A stretch of 64,000 nt of DNA, from contig NZ_JAUCBP010000007.1 of the NCBI RefSeq assembly GCF_030362855.1, forward strand, positions 1,077,245 to 1,141,244, in the 5' to 3' direction. Source of the stretch: Neoalteromonas arenosi (GTDB lineage: Bacteria; Pseudomonadota; Gammaproteobacteria; Enterobacterales; Alteromonadaceae). This document shows positions 39,057 through 47,183 of this stretch, piece after piece (positions within the stretch are counted from its first letter, which is position 1; every line of letters starts with the position of its first letter). The position numbers and the translations under genes are program-made. The notes below the pieces were generated by a model. That model saw only the letters and a list, made by a program, of their open reading frames with translations, was not told the DNA's origin and ran no database searches.

Positions 39057-39892
39057 AGTGGTGGCCGAGCCCAGCAAAATTAAACCTGTTCTTGCATATC
39101 ACAGGTCGCCGCGATAACGGCTACCACGAATTGCAAAGTGTGTTTCAAATGTTGTCTTTTGGCGATGAACTCGCATTTGATATCACCACCGACAATTCGA
39201 TTCAGCTCATGACGCCAATCGAAGGCGTTGCAAATAGTGATAACTTAATTGTCAGAGCAGCAACGCTATTGCAACAGCACTGTAGCGTAAACAAAGGTTG
39301 CCAAATTCATTTGCGTAAACGCTTGCCAATGGGTGGTGGCATTGGCGGTGGTTCGTCTAATGCAGCTACAGCATTAACGGTACTTAACAAGCTATGGCAA
39401 TGCGGCTTAAGCACTGAAGAACTAGCAGATTTGGGGCTGACATTGGGCGCTGATGTTCCTGTTTTCGTGCATGGTCACACCGCATTTGCTGAAGGTGTGG
39501 GTGAGAATCTAAACCCTATCAGTATTGCAAGTAAATTTTATCTAGTCGTGTTTCCCAATTGCCATGTGGCCACCGGCGTGGTGTTTAATCACCCGGATTT
39601 ACCTAGAAACTCCGCGAAAATTTCTATCAGCGACTATCATTTTGAGACGACCCGTAACGATTGCCAACAGATTGTCACTGAATGCTATCCGGAAGTTGCA
39701 AATTTATTACAGTGGTTGATAAACTACGCACCGTCTCGGATGACGGGCACAGGAGCCTGTGTGTTTGCTGTTTTCGACACCGCTGCCGAAGCACAGAGAG
39801 TGCTTCAACAAGTACCCGCCAAATGGCGTGGTTTCGTAGCGCAAGGTGTTGATAAATCGCCACTAATTAAAGCATTAAGCGAACAGGACTAA
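39053..39892 (+). CDS. ispE: 4-diphosphocytidyl-2-C-methyl-D-erythritol kinase
   Basis: IspE phosphorylates CDP-methylerythritol in the MEP isoprenoid path. The protein has 279 residues from the ATG at 39053, which overlaps the lolB stop (ATGA); a GTG 12 bases earlier is less likely. The GHMP-kinase signatures are PSPAKLNLFLHITGRRDNGYH near the start (two pieces), the ATP loop PMGGGIGGGSSNAA, and the late MTGTGACVFAVF. A short hairpin and tRNA-Gln follow. Confidence 0.96.
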   Translation: MKWWPSPAKLNLFLHITGRRDNGYHELQSVFQMLSFGDELAFDITTDNSIQLMTPIEGVANSDNLIVRAATLLQQHCSVNKGCQIHLRKRLPMGGGIGGGSSNAATALTVLNKLWQCGLSTEELADLGLTLGADVPVFVHGHTAFAEGVGENLNPISIASKFYLVVFPNCHVATGVVFNHPDLPRNSAKISISDYHFETTRNDCQQIVTECYPEVANLLQWLINYAPSRMTGTGACVFAVFDTAAEAQRVLQQVPAKWRGFVAQGVDKSPLIKALSEQD

Positions 39893-39894
39893 GG

Positions 39895-39911
39895 GTATAG
39901 CTCTGCTATAC
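39895..39911 (+). terminator. short hairpin after ispE
   Basis: A perfect 7-bp stem (GTATAGC/GCTATAC, loop TCT) starts three bases after the ispE stop. No T-run follows, so it may be a processing or weak pausing site between ispE and the tRNA. Confidence 0.35.
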
Positions 39912-39943
39912 GAGTCGTATCGGACACATAAATTTGTAAAAAT

Positions 39944-40019
39944 TGGGGTATAGCCAAGTTGGTAAGGCAGCGGGTTTTGATCCCGCGATTCGTTGGTTCG
40001 AGTCCAGCTACCCCAGCCA
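39944..40019 (+). tRNA. tRNA-Gln (anticodon TTG)
   Basis: A 76-base cloverleaf (TGGGGTA...TACCCCA, discriminator G, encoded CCA) has anticodon TTG in loop TTTTGAT between stems GCGGG and CCCGC. It reads CAA glutamine codons. The sequence is identical to two further copies at 46875 and 46990. It lies between ispE and prs, a placement that recurs in gammaproteobacteria. Confidence 0.97.
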
Positions 40020-40050
40020 ATCTAATGATCAATGCACTGAGGAAAGACAC

Positions 40051-40998
40051 GTGCCAGACATGAAGCTATTTACCGGTAATGCTGTACCGGAGCTCGCCCA
40101 GAAAGTTGCCGATAGACTCTATACCAAACTTGGAAACGCCAGTGTTGGCCGTTTTAGCGACGGTGAAATCAGCGTAGAAATTCATGAAAACGTCCGTGGC
40201 TCGGACGTTTTTATTATCCAGTCTACCTGTGCGCCAACGAACGATAACTTAATGGAACTGATTGTCATGATAGACGCACTGCGTCGGGCGTCAGCTGGCC
40301 GCATCACTGCTGTTATCCCTTATTTCGGTTATGCTCGCCAAGACCGACGAGTCCGTTCAGCGCGGGTACCTATCACTGCCAAAGTCGTAGCCGACTTTTT
40401 ATCTAATGTCGGCGTTGACCGCGTACTGACAATTGATTTACATGCCGAGCAGATTCAGGGTTTCTTTGACGTTCCTGTAGATAATGCCTTCGGTACACCT
40501 ATTCTATTGGACGATATGTTCCGCCGTGACTTCCATCAACCCGTTGTAGTCTCTCCGGACATTGGTGGTGTTGTGCGTGCGCGTGCTACTGCAAAACTGT
40601 TAAACGATACGGATTTAGCGATTATCGACAAACGTCGCCCCAAAGCTAACGTGGCGCAGGTTATGAACATTATCGGTGATGTAAACGACCGCGATTGTAT
40701 TATTGTTGATGACATGATTGACACTGGTGGTACGTTGGCCAAAGCTGCTGAAGCACTTAAAGCCCATGGCGCACGCAATGTATACGCGTATGCAACACAT
40801 GCGATCTTCTCGGGTAATGCCTGTGAGAACCTGCGCAACTCAGTGATTGATGAAATCATCGTGACCGACTCAATTCCGCTAAGTAAAGAGATGCAAAAAG
40901 TTGATAAAGTGAAGCAATTAACGCTGTCACAGATGCTGGCAGAAACGATTCGCCGCATTAGCAACGAAGAATCAATTTCAGCGATGTTTGAGTATTAA
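40051..40998 (+). CDS. prs: ribose-phosphate pyrophosphokinase
   Basis: Prs makes PRPP from ribose-5-phosphate and ATP for nucleotide, NAD, His and Trp synthesis. The GTG at 40051 (MPDMKLF, GAGGAAAG upstream) gives 315 residues, matching E. coli; an in-frame extension to 39943 would read through tRNA-Gln and is not real. Signatures: [38 protein letters not shown], the flexible loop DKRRPKAN and the PRPP loop [10 protein letters not shown]. It ends at a strong terminator. Confidence 0.98.
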   Translation: MPDMKLFTGNAVPELAQKVADRLYTKLGNASVGRFSDGEISVEIHENVRGSDVFIIQSTCAPTNDNLMELIVMIDALRRASAGRITAVIPYFGYARQDRRVRSARVPITAKVVADFLSNVGVDRVLTIDLHAEQIQGFFDVPVDNAFGTPILLDDMFRRDFHQPVVVSPDIGGVVRARATAKLLNDTDLAIIDKRRPKANVAQVMNIIGDVNDRDCIIVDDMIDTGGTLAKAAEALKAHGARNVYAYATHAIFSGNACENLRNSVIDEIIVTDSIPLSKEMQKVDKVKQLTLSQMLAETIRRISNEESISAMFEY

Positions 40999-41010
40999 TA
41001 GTATCTCAAT

Positions 41011-41038
41011 AAAAAAGCCGGCGATTGCCGGCTTTTTT
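41011..41038 (+). terminator. intrinsic terminator of prs
   Basis: A6-GCCGGC and GCCGGC-T6 form a 12-bp stem (loop GATT) just after the prs stop. It is strong in the plus direction. Confidence 0.92.
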
Positions 41039-41127
41039 GTATCCACTGCAAAGATTCATTTGCGATTCAGATTGAGTTAACCTTAATCTGTTAGCTTAAT
41101 TGACGTTACAACTACAAAGGATTCGCT

Positions 41128-41541
41128 ATGCGTTACATTCACAAAGGCTTGATTTTAGGTGTTGCAGCACTGACCTTAACGGCTTGCTCAGATGAACAGG
41201 ACAAAGACGCCGTTACCGTGCAAGACAGTGAAACTACACAGGTGGACCACATACCGGAAACCTTTATGAAGCAAGAACAACAAACGTTGCGTGGCCGCAT
41301 CGAATACAAAACCTTTGAAGGTGGTTTCTACGCATTTATCGCGGAAGATGGGAGCCAATGGACACTCCAAGGGCTACCGCAAGAACACAAACTTCACGGC
41401 TTAACGTTGACTATAACGGGTACGCCAATGCCCGATGTGATGACCACCACCCAATTCGGTACTGTAATGCGGGTAGATACTGTTACCGATGTGGATAGCA
41501 CAACTGTTAAGACCAAACCAGCAAGCCCTGCCGATAGCTAA
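41128..41541 (+). CDS. small lipoprotein of unknown function
   Basis: The protein has 137 residues; the lipobox LTAC (Cys ~20) ends a normal lipoprotein signal peptide. The mature part begins SDEQDKDA and contains a beta-rich segment (LRGRIEYKTFEGGFYAFIAEDGSQWTL in two pieces), suggesting a small OB-like or barrel fold. I do not recognise the family. The stop is 15 bases from the stop of the convergent amidohydrolase. Acidic residues after the lipobox would favour inner-membrane retention or outer-membrane sorting depending on position 2 (Ser), which favours the outer membrane. Confidence 0.7.
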   Translation: MRYIHKGLILGVAALTLTACSDEQDKDAVTVQDSETTQVDHIPETFMKQEQQTLRGRIEYKTFEGGFYAFIAEDGSQWTLQGLPQEHKLHGLTLTITGTPMPDVMTTTQFGTVMRVDTVTDVDSTTVKTKPASPADS

Positions 41542-41556
41542 GTTACCATGCGCGGC

Positions 41557-42960
41557 TCACAGCCGCGCTTCAATAACCTGTCCGTCGTATTTGTAAATCA
41601 CCCCATCTTTCATAACCATCTTCACATCCTGCAGCAGATTGATATAGCGCAATACATCGCCTTTAACGGCAATAATGTCAGCAATTTTACCCGGTGCCAC
41701 AGTGCCATATATGTCGTCAACTTGCATAAACACGGCGGGCCAATAGGTGGCGGCTCGAATCGCATCCATGGCCGGTATATCCATCTCATCAACCCAAACC
41801 GCTAATTCATTCCATGTACTTTGGCAGTGGAACTTAGTGGGTATACCGCTATCTGTCCCCGTCAAAAACACGACTCCAGCGTCGCGTAGTTGCTGTATTT
41901 TGCGTTTTAATGTTGGTTTGCGCAGAGGCGTTAATTGCATGTAAGCCAGTTGACCAGGCTTTGCTAACGAGGCTTGAATATCAGCAATAGTGTCATCCGC
42001 TAACCCGCGATGCCAGCAGGTATTATCCAGACGCTCTGGATTGGCAACGGTTAATTGATAGTTCCATAATCCCTCTACTGTAGGTGTCCAAAACAAGGGC
42101 CCGCCGGCCACTCGCCCCGTTGCAGTGCGCTCTTTAAGCGCTTGCATAACATCGGCGGGGTATTCTGGTGCGGTCGTCAAGCCAGTATGTTCAAAATTAT
42201 CTATTCCTAACTCTAAACCAATGCGAATTTCATTTGGTCGGTGACTGTGTCCAATCACTTTAAGCCCACGTGCATGTGCCTGTGAAATGACCGCTTGCGC
42301 TTCTTCTCGGGTCATGGTGTCTTGATCAACCAGTTTGATGAAGTCAACGCCAGCATCAGCGAGTTGATTTACTTTCGCACGTGCATCATCGACTCCGTCT
42401 ACGCCCCAGCGATAGTGATCAGTACCGGGATATGGCGCATTTTGAATGAACGGCCCAGAGATGTATAAGTTTGGTCCGGGTATTTCGCCATCGCGGATCC
42501 GCTGGCGTACAATCAGCGACGCATCCAGTGGAGCGCCTAAATCGCGAACGCTGGTGATGCCAGCCAGTAGAAGCTGTACCGCTGAAGCAGGCATAATTTC
42601 GTCTACTAAGCGGTCAGTGTAATGCTTGCGCCAGTGCTCATAGTCTGCGTGCCCTGTTAACATTAGGTGCGCGTGGTTTTCCCACAATCCGGGTAATACA
42701 TCATGACCTTCAGTACTGACGACTCGAAAATCATCGGGTATTGCGAGACTATCGACTTGTCCCACGGCTTGAATAACACCGTTCTCGATTAAAATGACGC
42801 TATTGCCAATGGGCTGGTGACCATAGCCATCTATCAAACGCCCGCCCACTAGCGCTATTTTCTCGTCACTTGCCGTCACATTACCAGCGGTGATTGCCGT
42901 CATGACAAGCCCCGTGGCAAGCATCTTTGACCAATGCTGAAATCGTTTAATTACACTCAT
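41557..42960 (-). CDS. secreted amidohydrolase-family protein
   Basis: The protein has 467 residues with a signal peptide (~1-30, cleavage near VTA-SD). The metal-binding motifs of the amidohydrolase superfamily are seen: H-x-H in WENHAHLML, a Lys region at FIKLVDQ, His in VIGHSHRP, His in FEHTGLT, and the catalytic Asp in LTGTDSGIP. The C-terminal strand domain (AVKGDVLRYINLL, VMKDGVIYK) is typical. This is the imidazolonepropionase/prolidase-like branch, which often cleaves peptide or amide bonds in the periplasm. The substrate is unknown. A related protein lies at 56542. Confidence 0.85.
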   Translation of the reverse strand: MSVIKRFQHWSKMLATGLVMTAITAGNVTASDEKIALVGGRLIDGYGHQPIGNSVILIENGVIQAVGQVDSLAIPDDFRVVSTEGHDVLPGLWENHAHLMLTGHADYEHWRKHYTDRLVDEIMPASAVQLLLAGITSVRDLGAPLDASLIVRQRIRDGEIPGPNLYISGPFIQNAPYPGTDHYRWGVDGVDDARAKVNQLADAGVDFIKLVDQDTMTREEAQAVISQAHARGLKVIGHSHRPNEIRIGLELGIDNFEHTGLTTAPEYPADVMQALKERTATGRVAGGPLFWTPTVEGLWNYQLTVANPERLDNTCWHRGLADDTIADIQASLAKPGQLAYMQLTPLRKPTLKRKIQQLRDAGVVFLTGTDSGIPTKFHCQSTWNELAVWVDEMDIPAMDAIRAATYWPAVFMQVDDIYGTVAPGKIADIIAVKGDVLRYINLLQDVKMVMKDGVIYKYDGQVIEARL

Positions 42961-43082
42961 ACCATCATCCTTTTAGCGACTTATGTCAGATTAAAACCGC
43001 TGGAACCGAAAAAACCAATGTAGGCAATCCACACAAATACTGCAAACCGGTTAATTAACCCTTGAAAAATCACTATCTGGCG

Positions 43083-43111
43083 TTGAGCTTCCCATTCGGT
43101 AGTGTTAGAAT
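43083..43111 (+). promoter_or_regulatory. sigma-70 promoter of rplY
   Basis: TTGAGC (-35), a 17-base spacer and TAGAAT (-10) are followed by the GC-rich TCGCCGCCC. Transcription would start near 43118 and give a leader of ~115 bases before rplY. Confidence 0.6.
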
Positions 43112-43174
43112 TCGCCGCCCTTTTTCACAGGGGACCTGAAATAATGCGTAATTTCGTGGTTATTTAGGGTTTAT

Positions 43175-43200
43175 GGTGGTCCTGGTCGCAAGGTACCACT
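43175..43200 (+). ncRNA. rplY leader hairpin
   Basis: In the rplY leader, GGTGGT-CCT (43175-43183) pairs with AGG-T-ACCACT (43191-43200): about nine base pairs with one bulged T and the loop GGTCGCA. It lies ~30 bases before the rplY start codon. L25 binds the loop E region of 5S rRNA, and autogenous control by a 5S-like leader has been described for rplY in other gammaproteobacteria. The resemblance here (GTGGT... GCAAGG) is loose, so this is only a candidate regulatory structure. Confidence 0.4.
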
Positions 43201-43232
43201 GAACATTGACACTATAATTTGGAGACATATTA

Positions 43233-43877
43233 ATGTCTGAAGCAATTTTTAATTTGGATGCAACAGTCCGTACAGACTTAGGGAAAGGTGCGAGCCGCCG
43301 CCTACGTCACGCTGACAAAGTTCCTGCTATCCTTTACGGTGGTGATCAAGCACCTGTAGCACTAACACTAGAGCACAACAAAGTCATTCAAGCTCAAGAG
43401 TTTGAAGCTTTTTACTCTCACATCCTTACGTTGAACGTAGATGGCAAAGAAGTACAAGCGCTAGTTAAAGACATGCAACGCCACCCGTTCAAGCCAAAAG
43501 TTACTCACATCGATTTCCAACGCGTTATCGCTGGTGAAAAGCTGCACACTAACGTACCACTTCACTTCTTAAATGAAGACAAGTCTCCAGCGTCTAAAGC
43601 TGGTGGTATTGCAGAACACCACATGACTGAAATCGAAATCACTTGTTTGCCGAAAGATCTTCCTGAGTTCATCGAAGTAGACGTTGCTGATTTAGAAATG
43701 GACGTTACTTTGCACTTATCTGACATTACCCTACCTAAAGGTGTGAGTTCAGTTGAGCTTGCTAAAGAAGACGAAACGCACGACCTTGCTGTTGTGACGT
43801 TTAAGAAAGCTAAGAAAGCTGCTGCAGCGGACGACGCTGAAGCTGCTGACGGTGAAGAAGAGGCTTCAGAGGAGTAA
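43233..43877 (+). CDS. rplY: 50S ribosomal protein L25, long CTC form
   Basis: The protein has 214 residues. An N-terminal L25 5S-binding domain ([23 protein letters not shown]) is followed by the TL5/CTC beta domain (ending [17 protein letters not shown]) and an acidic Ala/Glu/Asp tail. E. coli L25 is only the first domain (94 residues), so this is the general-stress form common in other bacteria. Start ATG with GGAG upstream. It heads rplY-pth-ychF, a frequent order. Confidence 0.96.
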   Translation: MSEAIFNLDATVRTDLGKGASRRLRHADKVPAILYGGDQAPVALTLEHNKVIQAQEFEAFYSHILTLNVDGKEVQALVKDMQRHPFKPKVTHIDFQRVIAGEKLHTNVPLHFLNEDKSPASKAGGIAEHHMTEIEITCLPKDLPEFIEVDVADLEMDVTLHLSDITLPKGVSSVELAKEDETHDLAVVTFKKAKKAAAADDAEAADGEEEASEE

Positions 43878-43882
43878 TTCCT

Positions 43883-44476
43883 TTGGCCCCTATTCGCCTC
43901 ATTGTGGGCCTGGGAAATCCAGGCCCAGAATACGAAAATACTCGCCACAACGCTGGTGCATGGTTTATTAATCGCCTTGCCGAACGCTGTCATACCTCGT
44001 TAGCTTCCGACGCAAAATTTTTTGGCCAAACCGCTCGTGTTACGCTAGCCGGTAAAGACGTCAGACTTTTATATCCATCGACTTTCATGAATCGCAGTGG
44101 TCAATCGGTTGCCGCCATCGCTAATTTTTATAAGATCCCAGTTGAATCAATCATGGTCGCCTTTGATGAACTTGATTTACCGCCAGGAGTTGCAAAGTTT
44201 AAAGTTGGTGGCAGTTCAAGCCAAAACGGTATCCGCGATATTGTCAGTAAGATGGGTAACAATCGCGACTTTTTGCGCTTGCGTATCGGCATTGGTCATC
44301 CCGGGCACAAGGCGAAGGTAACCGGTTACGTACTGGGTAAACCGAGCAAGCAAGATGAAGCACTGATCGATGAATGTATTGACGAAGCGTTGCGCAGTAC
44401 TGAGATTTTATTAAAAGACGATTTAACCGCAGCTCAACAGCGGTTACATTCATTTAAGCCCAGCGCTACGGGCTAG
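43883..44476 (+). CDS. pth: peptidyl-tRNA hydrolase
   Basis: Pth recycles peptidyl-tRNA dropped from ribosomes. The protein has 197 residues. Motifs: [19 protein letters not shown] with the catalytic His in TRHN, a following [22 protein letters not shown] and [12 protein letters not shown]. In the last motif canonical Pth has GGHNGLRD; here the stretch reads [11 protein letters not shown], with the catalytic-region His replaced by Ser. The start is TTG at 43883, eight bases after GAGGAG, so no ATG is used. It is five bases after rplY. Confidence 0.94.
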   Translation: MAPIRLIVGLGNPGPEYENTRHNAGAWFINRLAERCHTSLASDAKFFGQTARVTLAGKDVRLLYPSTFMNRSGQSVAAIANFYKIPVESIMVAFDELDLPPGVAKFKVGGSSSQNGIRDIVSKMGNNRDFLRLRIGIGHPGHKAKVTGYVLGKPSKQDEALIDECIDEALRSTEILLKDDLTAAQQRLHSFKPSATG

Positions 44477-44497
44477 TAAGCAGATATAGGATTTATT

Positions 44498-45589
44498 ATG
44501 GGTTTTAAATGCGGCATCGTTGGCCTACCAAATGTAGGTAAATCAACTCTATTTAATGCATTGACCAAAGCGGGTATTGAAGCGGCTAACTTTCCGTTCT
44601 GTACCATTGAGCCAAACACCGGTGTGGTTCCTGTTCCGGACACTCGTCTGGATAAACTTGCTGCTATAGTTAACCCACAGCGCGTTATTCCAACTACTAT
44701 GGAGTTTGTGGATATTGCAGGCTTGGTAGAAGGTGCCTCGAAAGGCGAAGGCTTAGGCAATAAATTCTTAGCTAACATCCGTGAAACTGATGCGATCGGT
44801 CATGTCGTTCGCTGCTTTGACGACGATAATATTGTGCACGTGGCAGGCAAAGTTAGTCCGCAAGACGATATCGACGTAATCAATACCGAACTGGCGCTGG
44901 CGGACTTAGAAACTACTGAAAAAGCCCTTATTCGGGTTGGTAAACGCGCCAAAGGCGGTGACGCCGATGCCAAATTCGAGCTAAAAGTGCTGGAAAAAAT
45001 CAAGCCGCATTTAGATGAAGGCGCACTATTGCGCTCGGTTGATTTGAGCAAAGAAGAGTTAGCAGCTATTAGCTACATGAATATGCTAACGCTCAAACCG
45101 ACTATGTATATTGCAAACGTTAACGAAGATGGTTTCGAAAACAATCCTTATCTAGACCAAGTAAGAGACATCGCCGCTGGTGAAAATGCAGTTGTAGTTG
45201 CTGTATGTGCTGCAATTGAGTCTGAAATTGCCGAACTCGACGACGAAGAAAAAGCCGAATTCCTTGAAGAGCTCGGACTTGAGGAGCCTGGCCTTAATCG
45301 CGTTATCCGTGCAGGCTACGACTTGCTGACACTGCAAACCTATTTTACCGCGGGCGTTAAAGAAGTCCGTGCATGGACTTACCCGGAGGGTTCTACTGCG
45401 CCTCAGGCGGCAGGCAAAATTCATACGGACTTTGAAAAAGGCTTCATCCGAGCTGAGATTGTTGGCTTTGATCATTACGTTGAATTCAATGGTGAGCAAG
45501 GCGCAAAAGATGCAGGTAAATGGCGCTTAGAAGGCAAGGACTACATCGTTAAAGATGGCGATGTTATTCACTTTAGATTTAACGTCTAA
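44498..45589 (+). CDS. ychF: redox-regulated ATPase YchF
   Basis: The protein has 363 residues, an Obg-family P-loop NTPase: G1 [12 protein letters not shown], switch region [11 protein letters not shown]3 [17 protein letters not shown], and the NVNED-type G4 (ANVNEDG) that favours ATP over GTP. A TGS-like C-terminus ([29 protein letters not shown] in two pieces) ends in FRFNV. YchF associates with ribosomes and responds to oxidative stress. The gene ends at a strong terminator. Confidence 0.96.
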   Translation: MGFKCGIVGLPNVGKSTLFNALTKAGIEAANFPFCTIEPNTGVVPVPDTRLDKLAAIVNPQRVIPTTMEFVDIAGLVEGASKGEGLGNKFLANIRETDAIGHVVRCFDDDNIVHVAGKVSPQDDIDVINTELALADLETTEKALIRVGKRAKGGDADAKFELKVLEKIKPHLDEGALLRSVDLSKEELAAISYMNMLTLKPTMYIANVNEDGFENNPYLDQVRDIAAGENAVVVAVCAAIESEIAELDDEEKAEFLEELGLEEPGLNRVIRAGYDLLTLQTYFTAGVKEVRAWTYPEGSTAPQAAGKIHTDFEKGFIRAEIVGFDHYVEFNGEQGAKDAGKWRLEGKDYIVKDGDVIHFRFNV

Positions 45590-45599
45590 ATCAATTTCT

Positions 45600-45626
45600 A
45601 AAGCCTGCTTACGCAGGCTTTTTTTA
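45600..45626 (+). terminator. intrinsic terminator of ychF
   Basis: A perfect 9-bp stem (AAAGCCTGC/GCAGGCTTT, loop TTAC) with a T-rich tail ends the rplY-pth-ychF operon, ~10 bases after the stop. Confidence 0.93.
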
Positions 45627-45718
45627 TTGCGCCGGAGTGATCATTTCACTTGCCAGTATGCGTATAGTAAACCACTATTACTAAAATGCGTCTAACAAGA
45701 ATAAGGTGAAAATTAGGG

Positions 45719-46528
45719 ATGTTCCGCGGTGTGGGTTTGCGTATTATCGTGTTGTTGCTAATCATAAACACTGTTGGCGGTGCAGGCGCGAGCAGCTCGA
45801 CCATTGTCACCATCTCTGTCTTCGAAGATCACAATCGCTATGTGCAAAGTGCTAATTCGTACGGTCTTTCCTGGCATTTATTTAATGCCGCAGCGCAGCA
45901 AGCGGGTTATAAGTTAGAAATCTTTCCCACATCTTGGCGTGCATCTATCCAACGCGTTCAAAATCGCCGTGTTGATTTGGTATACGCTGCCCTTAAGTCT
46001 GAAGAACGGGAACAATGGGCCACCTTTTCACTGCCTTTGATCACAGAAGGTGCAGCATTGTTCGCCCACCCATCCAGCCCGGTAAACGGTATAGAGGACA
46101 TTGATTTTGCCAATGATGTTGTTGGCGTTTCGGCTAAATCGATTCAAGAATCGCTCGCCTATGAGATGGGCTTTAAAAATGTGTATGCCACTATCGATCG
46201 ACCTCAGTTATATCAAATGCTCGCCGCCGACAGACTCGATTATTTGTTTTTCGGCACAAGCGTTATTAATTACTACTGCGTGCATTTTAGTCCCGAGAAA
46301 AGTAAAAACTGCATGAAGCAAGTGAGCCCTATCTATAACGAGAATAGTGTTCATGTGCTGACCCTCAGCACCAATCAACGCACAGTTGAAATACTGGAAA
46401 ACATCAACCAAGCATTGTTTGCAATGCGACAATCTGACGAAATCAAAGAATGGTTTACTCGTTACCCCGAAGCCAATGACAACCATGCTGAGTGGGTAGC
46501 AAAACTCGAAAAACTGTACTCACAGTAG
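45719..46528 (+). CDS. periplasmic solute-binding protein, SBP family 3
   Basis: The protein has 269 residues with a signal peptide (~1-25, GAGA-SS). The mature fold follows the bacterial extracellular solute-binding family 3: an early VTISVFEDHNRYV, then WHLFNAAAQQAGYKLEIFPTSW, a VQNRRVDLVYAALKSEER motif, and a late region with two Cys (YYCVHF, KNCMK) that may pair. Stand-alone, with no ABC permease genes nearby. Such orphans in marine gammaproteobacteria may be sensors or loss-of-transport relics; the ligand is unknown. Confidence 0.82.
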   Translation: MFRGVGLRIIVLLLIINTVGGAGASSSTIVTISVFEDHNRYVQSANSYGLSWHLFNAAAQQAGYKLEIFPTSWRASIQRVQNRRVDLVYAALKSEEREQWATFSLPLITEGAALFAHPSSPVNGIEDIDFANDVVGVSAKSIQESLAYEMGFKNVYATIDRPQLYQMLAADRLDYLFFGTSVINYYCVHFSPEKSKNCMKQVSPIYNENSVHVLTLSTNQRTVEILENINQALFAMRQSDEIKEWFTRYPEANDNHAEWVAKLEKLYSQ

Positions 46529-46620
46529 GTTTTATTGCCTACAACTTGCCCAACCAAAATAAAAATTGCTTATATTGTGTGCAAACAATGCGCTATCTGC
46601 AGATAAGCGTAAAAAAGGGG

Positions 46621-46649
46621 TTGACGGTAAATAGGCTAATCAGCATAAT
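46621..46649 (+). promoter_or_regulatory. strong promoter of the tRNA cluster
   Basis: TTGACG (-35), a 17-base spacer and CATAAT (-10) are followed by ACGCGCC, a GC-rich discriminator of the kind seen in stringently controlled stable-RNA promoters. It is ~30 bases upstream of tRNA-Met. Confidence 0.75.
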
Positions 46650-46679
46650 ACGCGCCACTCCGAACAGGAGTATCTTCGT

Positions 46680-46756
46680 GGCTACGTAGCTCAGCTGGTT
46701 AGAGCACATCACTCATAATGATGGGGTCGCAGGTTCGAGTCCCGCCGTAGCCACCA
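46680..46756 (+). tRNA. tRNA-Met (anticodon CAT, elongator)
   Basis: A 77-base cloverleaf GGCTACG...CGTAGCC with discriminator A and encoded CCA. The anticodon loop CTCATAA (stem CATCA/TGATG) gives CAT. The sequence is nearly identical to E. coli metT/metU, an elongator rather than initiator or lysidine-modified Ile tRNA. Confidence 0.95.
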
Positions 46757-46785
46757 TTCTTTATTCGCTTGAATAAAGAGCCTAT

Positions 46786-46870
46786 GCGGAAGTGGTGGAA
46801 TTGGTAGACACGCTGGATTTAGGTTCCAGTGCTTCACGGCGTGAGAGTTCAAGTCTCTCCTTCCGCACCA
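46786..46870 (+). tRNA. tRNA-Leu (anticodon TAG)
   Basis: An 85-base class II tRNA with a long variable arm, GCGGAAG...CTTCCGC, discriminator A and encoded CCA. Loop TTTAGGT (stem CTGGA/TCCAG) gives anticodon TAG for CUN leucine codons. It corresponds to leuW in E. coli. Confidence 0.97.
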
Positions 46871-46874
46871 TTGT

Positions 46875-46950
46875 TGGGGTATAGCCAAGTTGGTAAGGCA
46901 GCGGGTTTTGATCCCGCGATTCGTTGGTTCGAGTCCAGCTACCCCAGCCA
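46875..46950 (+). tRNA. tRNA-Gln (anticodon TTG), copy 2
   Basis: Identical to the copy at 39944, with encoded CCA. Four bases separate it from tRNA-Leu, so the cluster is one transcript. Confidence 0.97.
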
Positions 46951-46989
46951 CTTTTTTCGAGATGTGGCAGCGACACATTTCACCCTAAT

Positions 46990-47065
46990 TGGGGTATAGC
47001 CAAGTTGGTAAGGCAGCGGGTTTTGATCCCGCGATTCGTTGGTTCGAGTCCAGCTACCCCAGCCA
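46990..47065 (+). tRNA. tRNA-Gln (anticodon TTG), copy 3
   Basis: A third identical tRNA-Gln, 39 bases after copy 2, ends the cluster. The spacer between copies 2 and 3 differs from that before copy 2, so the unit was not recently duplicated with its flanks. Confidence 0.97.
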
Positions 47066-47072
47066 TATAAAG

Positions 47073-47100
47073 AAAGCGTCGATTACTCGGCGCTTTTTTT
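47073..47100 (+). terminator. terminator of the tRNA cluster
   Basis: AAAGCGTCG pairs with CGGCGCTTT (nine pairs, one G-U, loop ATTACT), followed by T residues, eight bases after the last tRNA CCA. Confidence 0.88.
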
Positions 47101-47183
47101 ATGCCTTATATTTTTCCGCTCTGGACTTCAGCGCCAATCATCGGCATGCTTTCAAACTTTGAGATCCTATCCAAGGCGTAATT

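Noticed and set aside
39943..40050. Extension of prs upstream through tRNA-Gln
   Set aside because: The extra 36 codons are the tRNA itself plus a spacer; the GTG at 40051 reproduces the conserved MPDMKLF start and 315-residue length.
43562..43993. Minus-strand frame opposite rplY/pth
   Set aside because: The serine/alanine-rich product is the complement of the acidic L25 tail; conserved genes on the plus strand explain the open frame.
46709..46978. Minus-strand frames antisense to the tRNA cluster
   Set aside because: They run across tRNA-Met, tRNA-Leu and tRNA-Gln in reverse; the peptides are well-known artefacts of translating tRNA complements and have no independent support.
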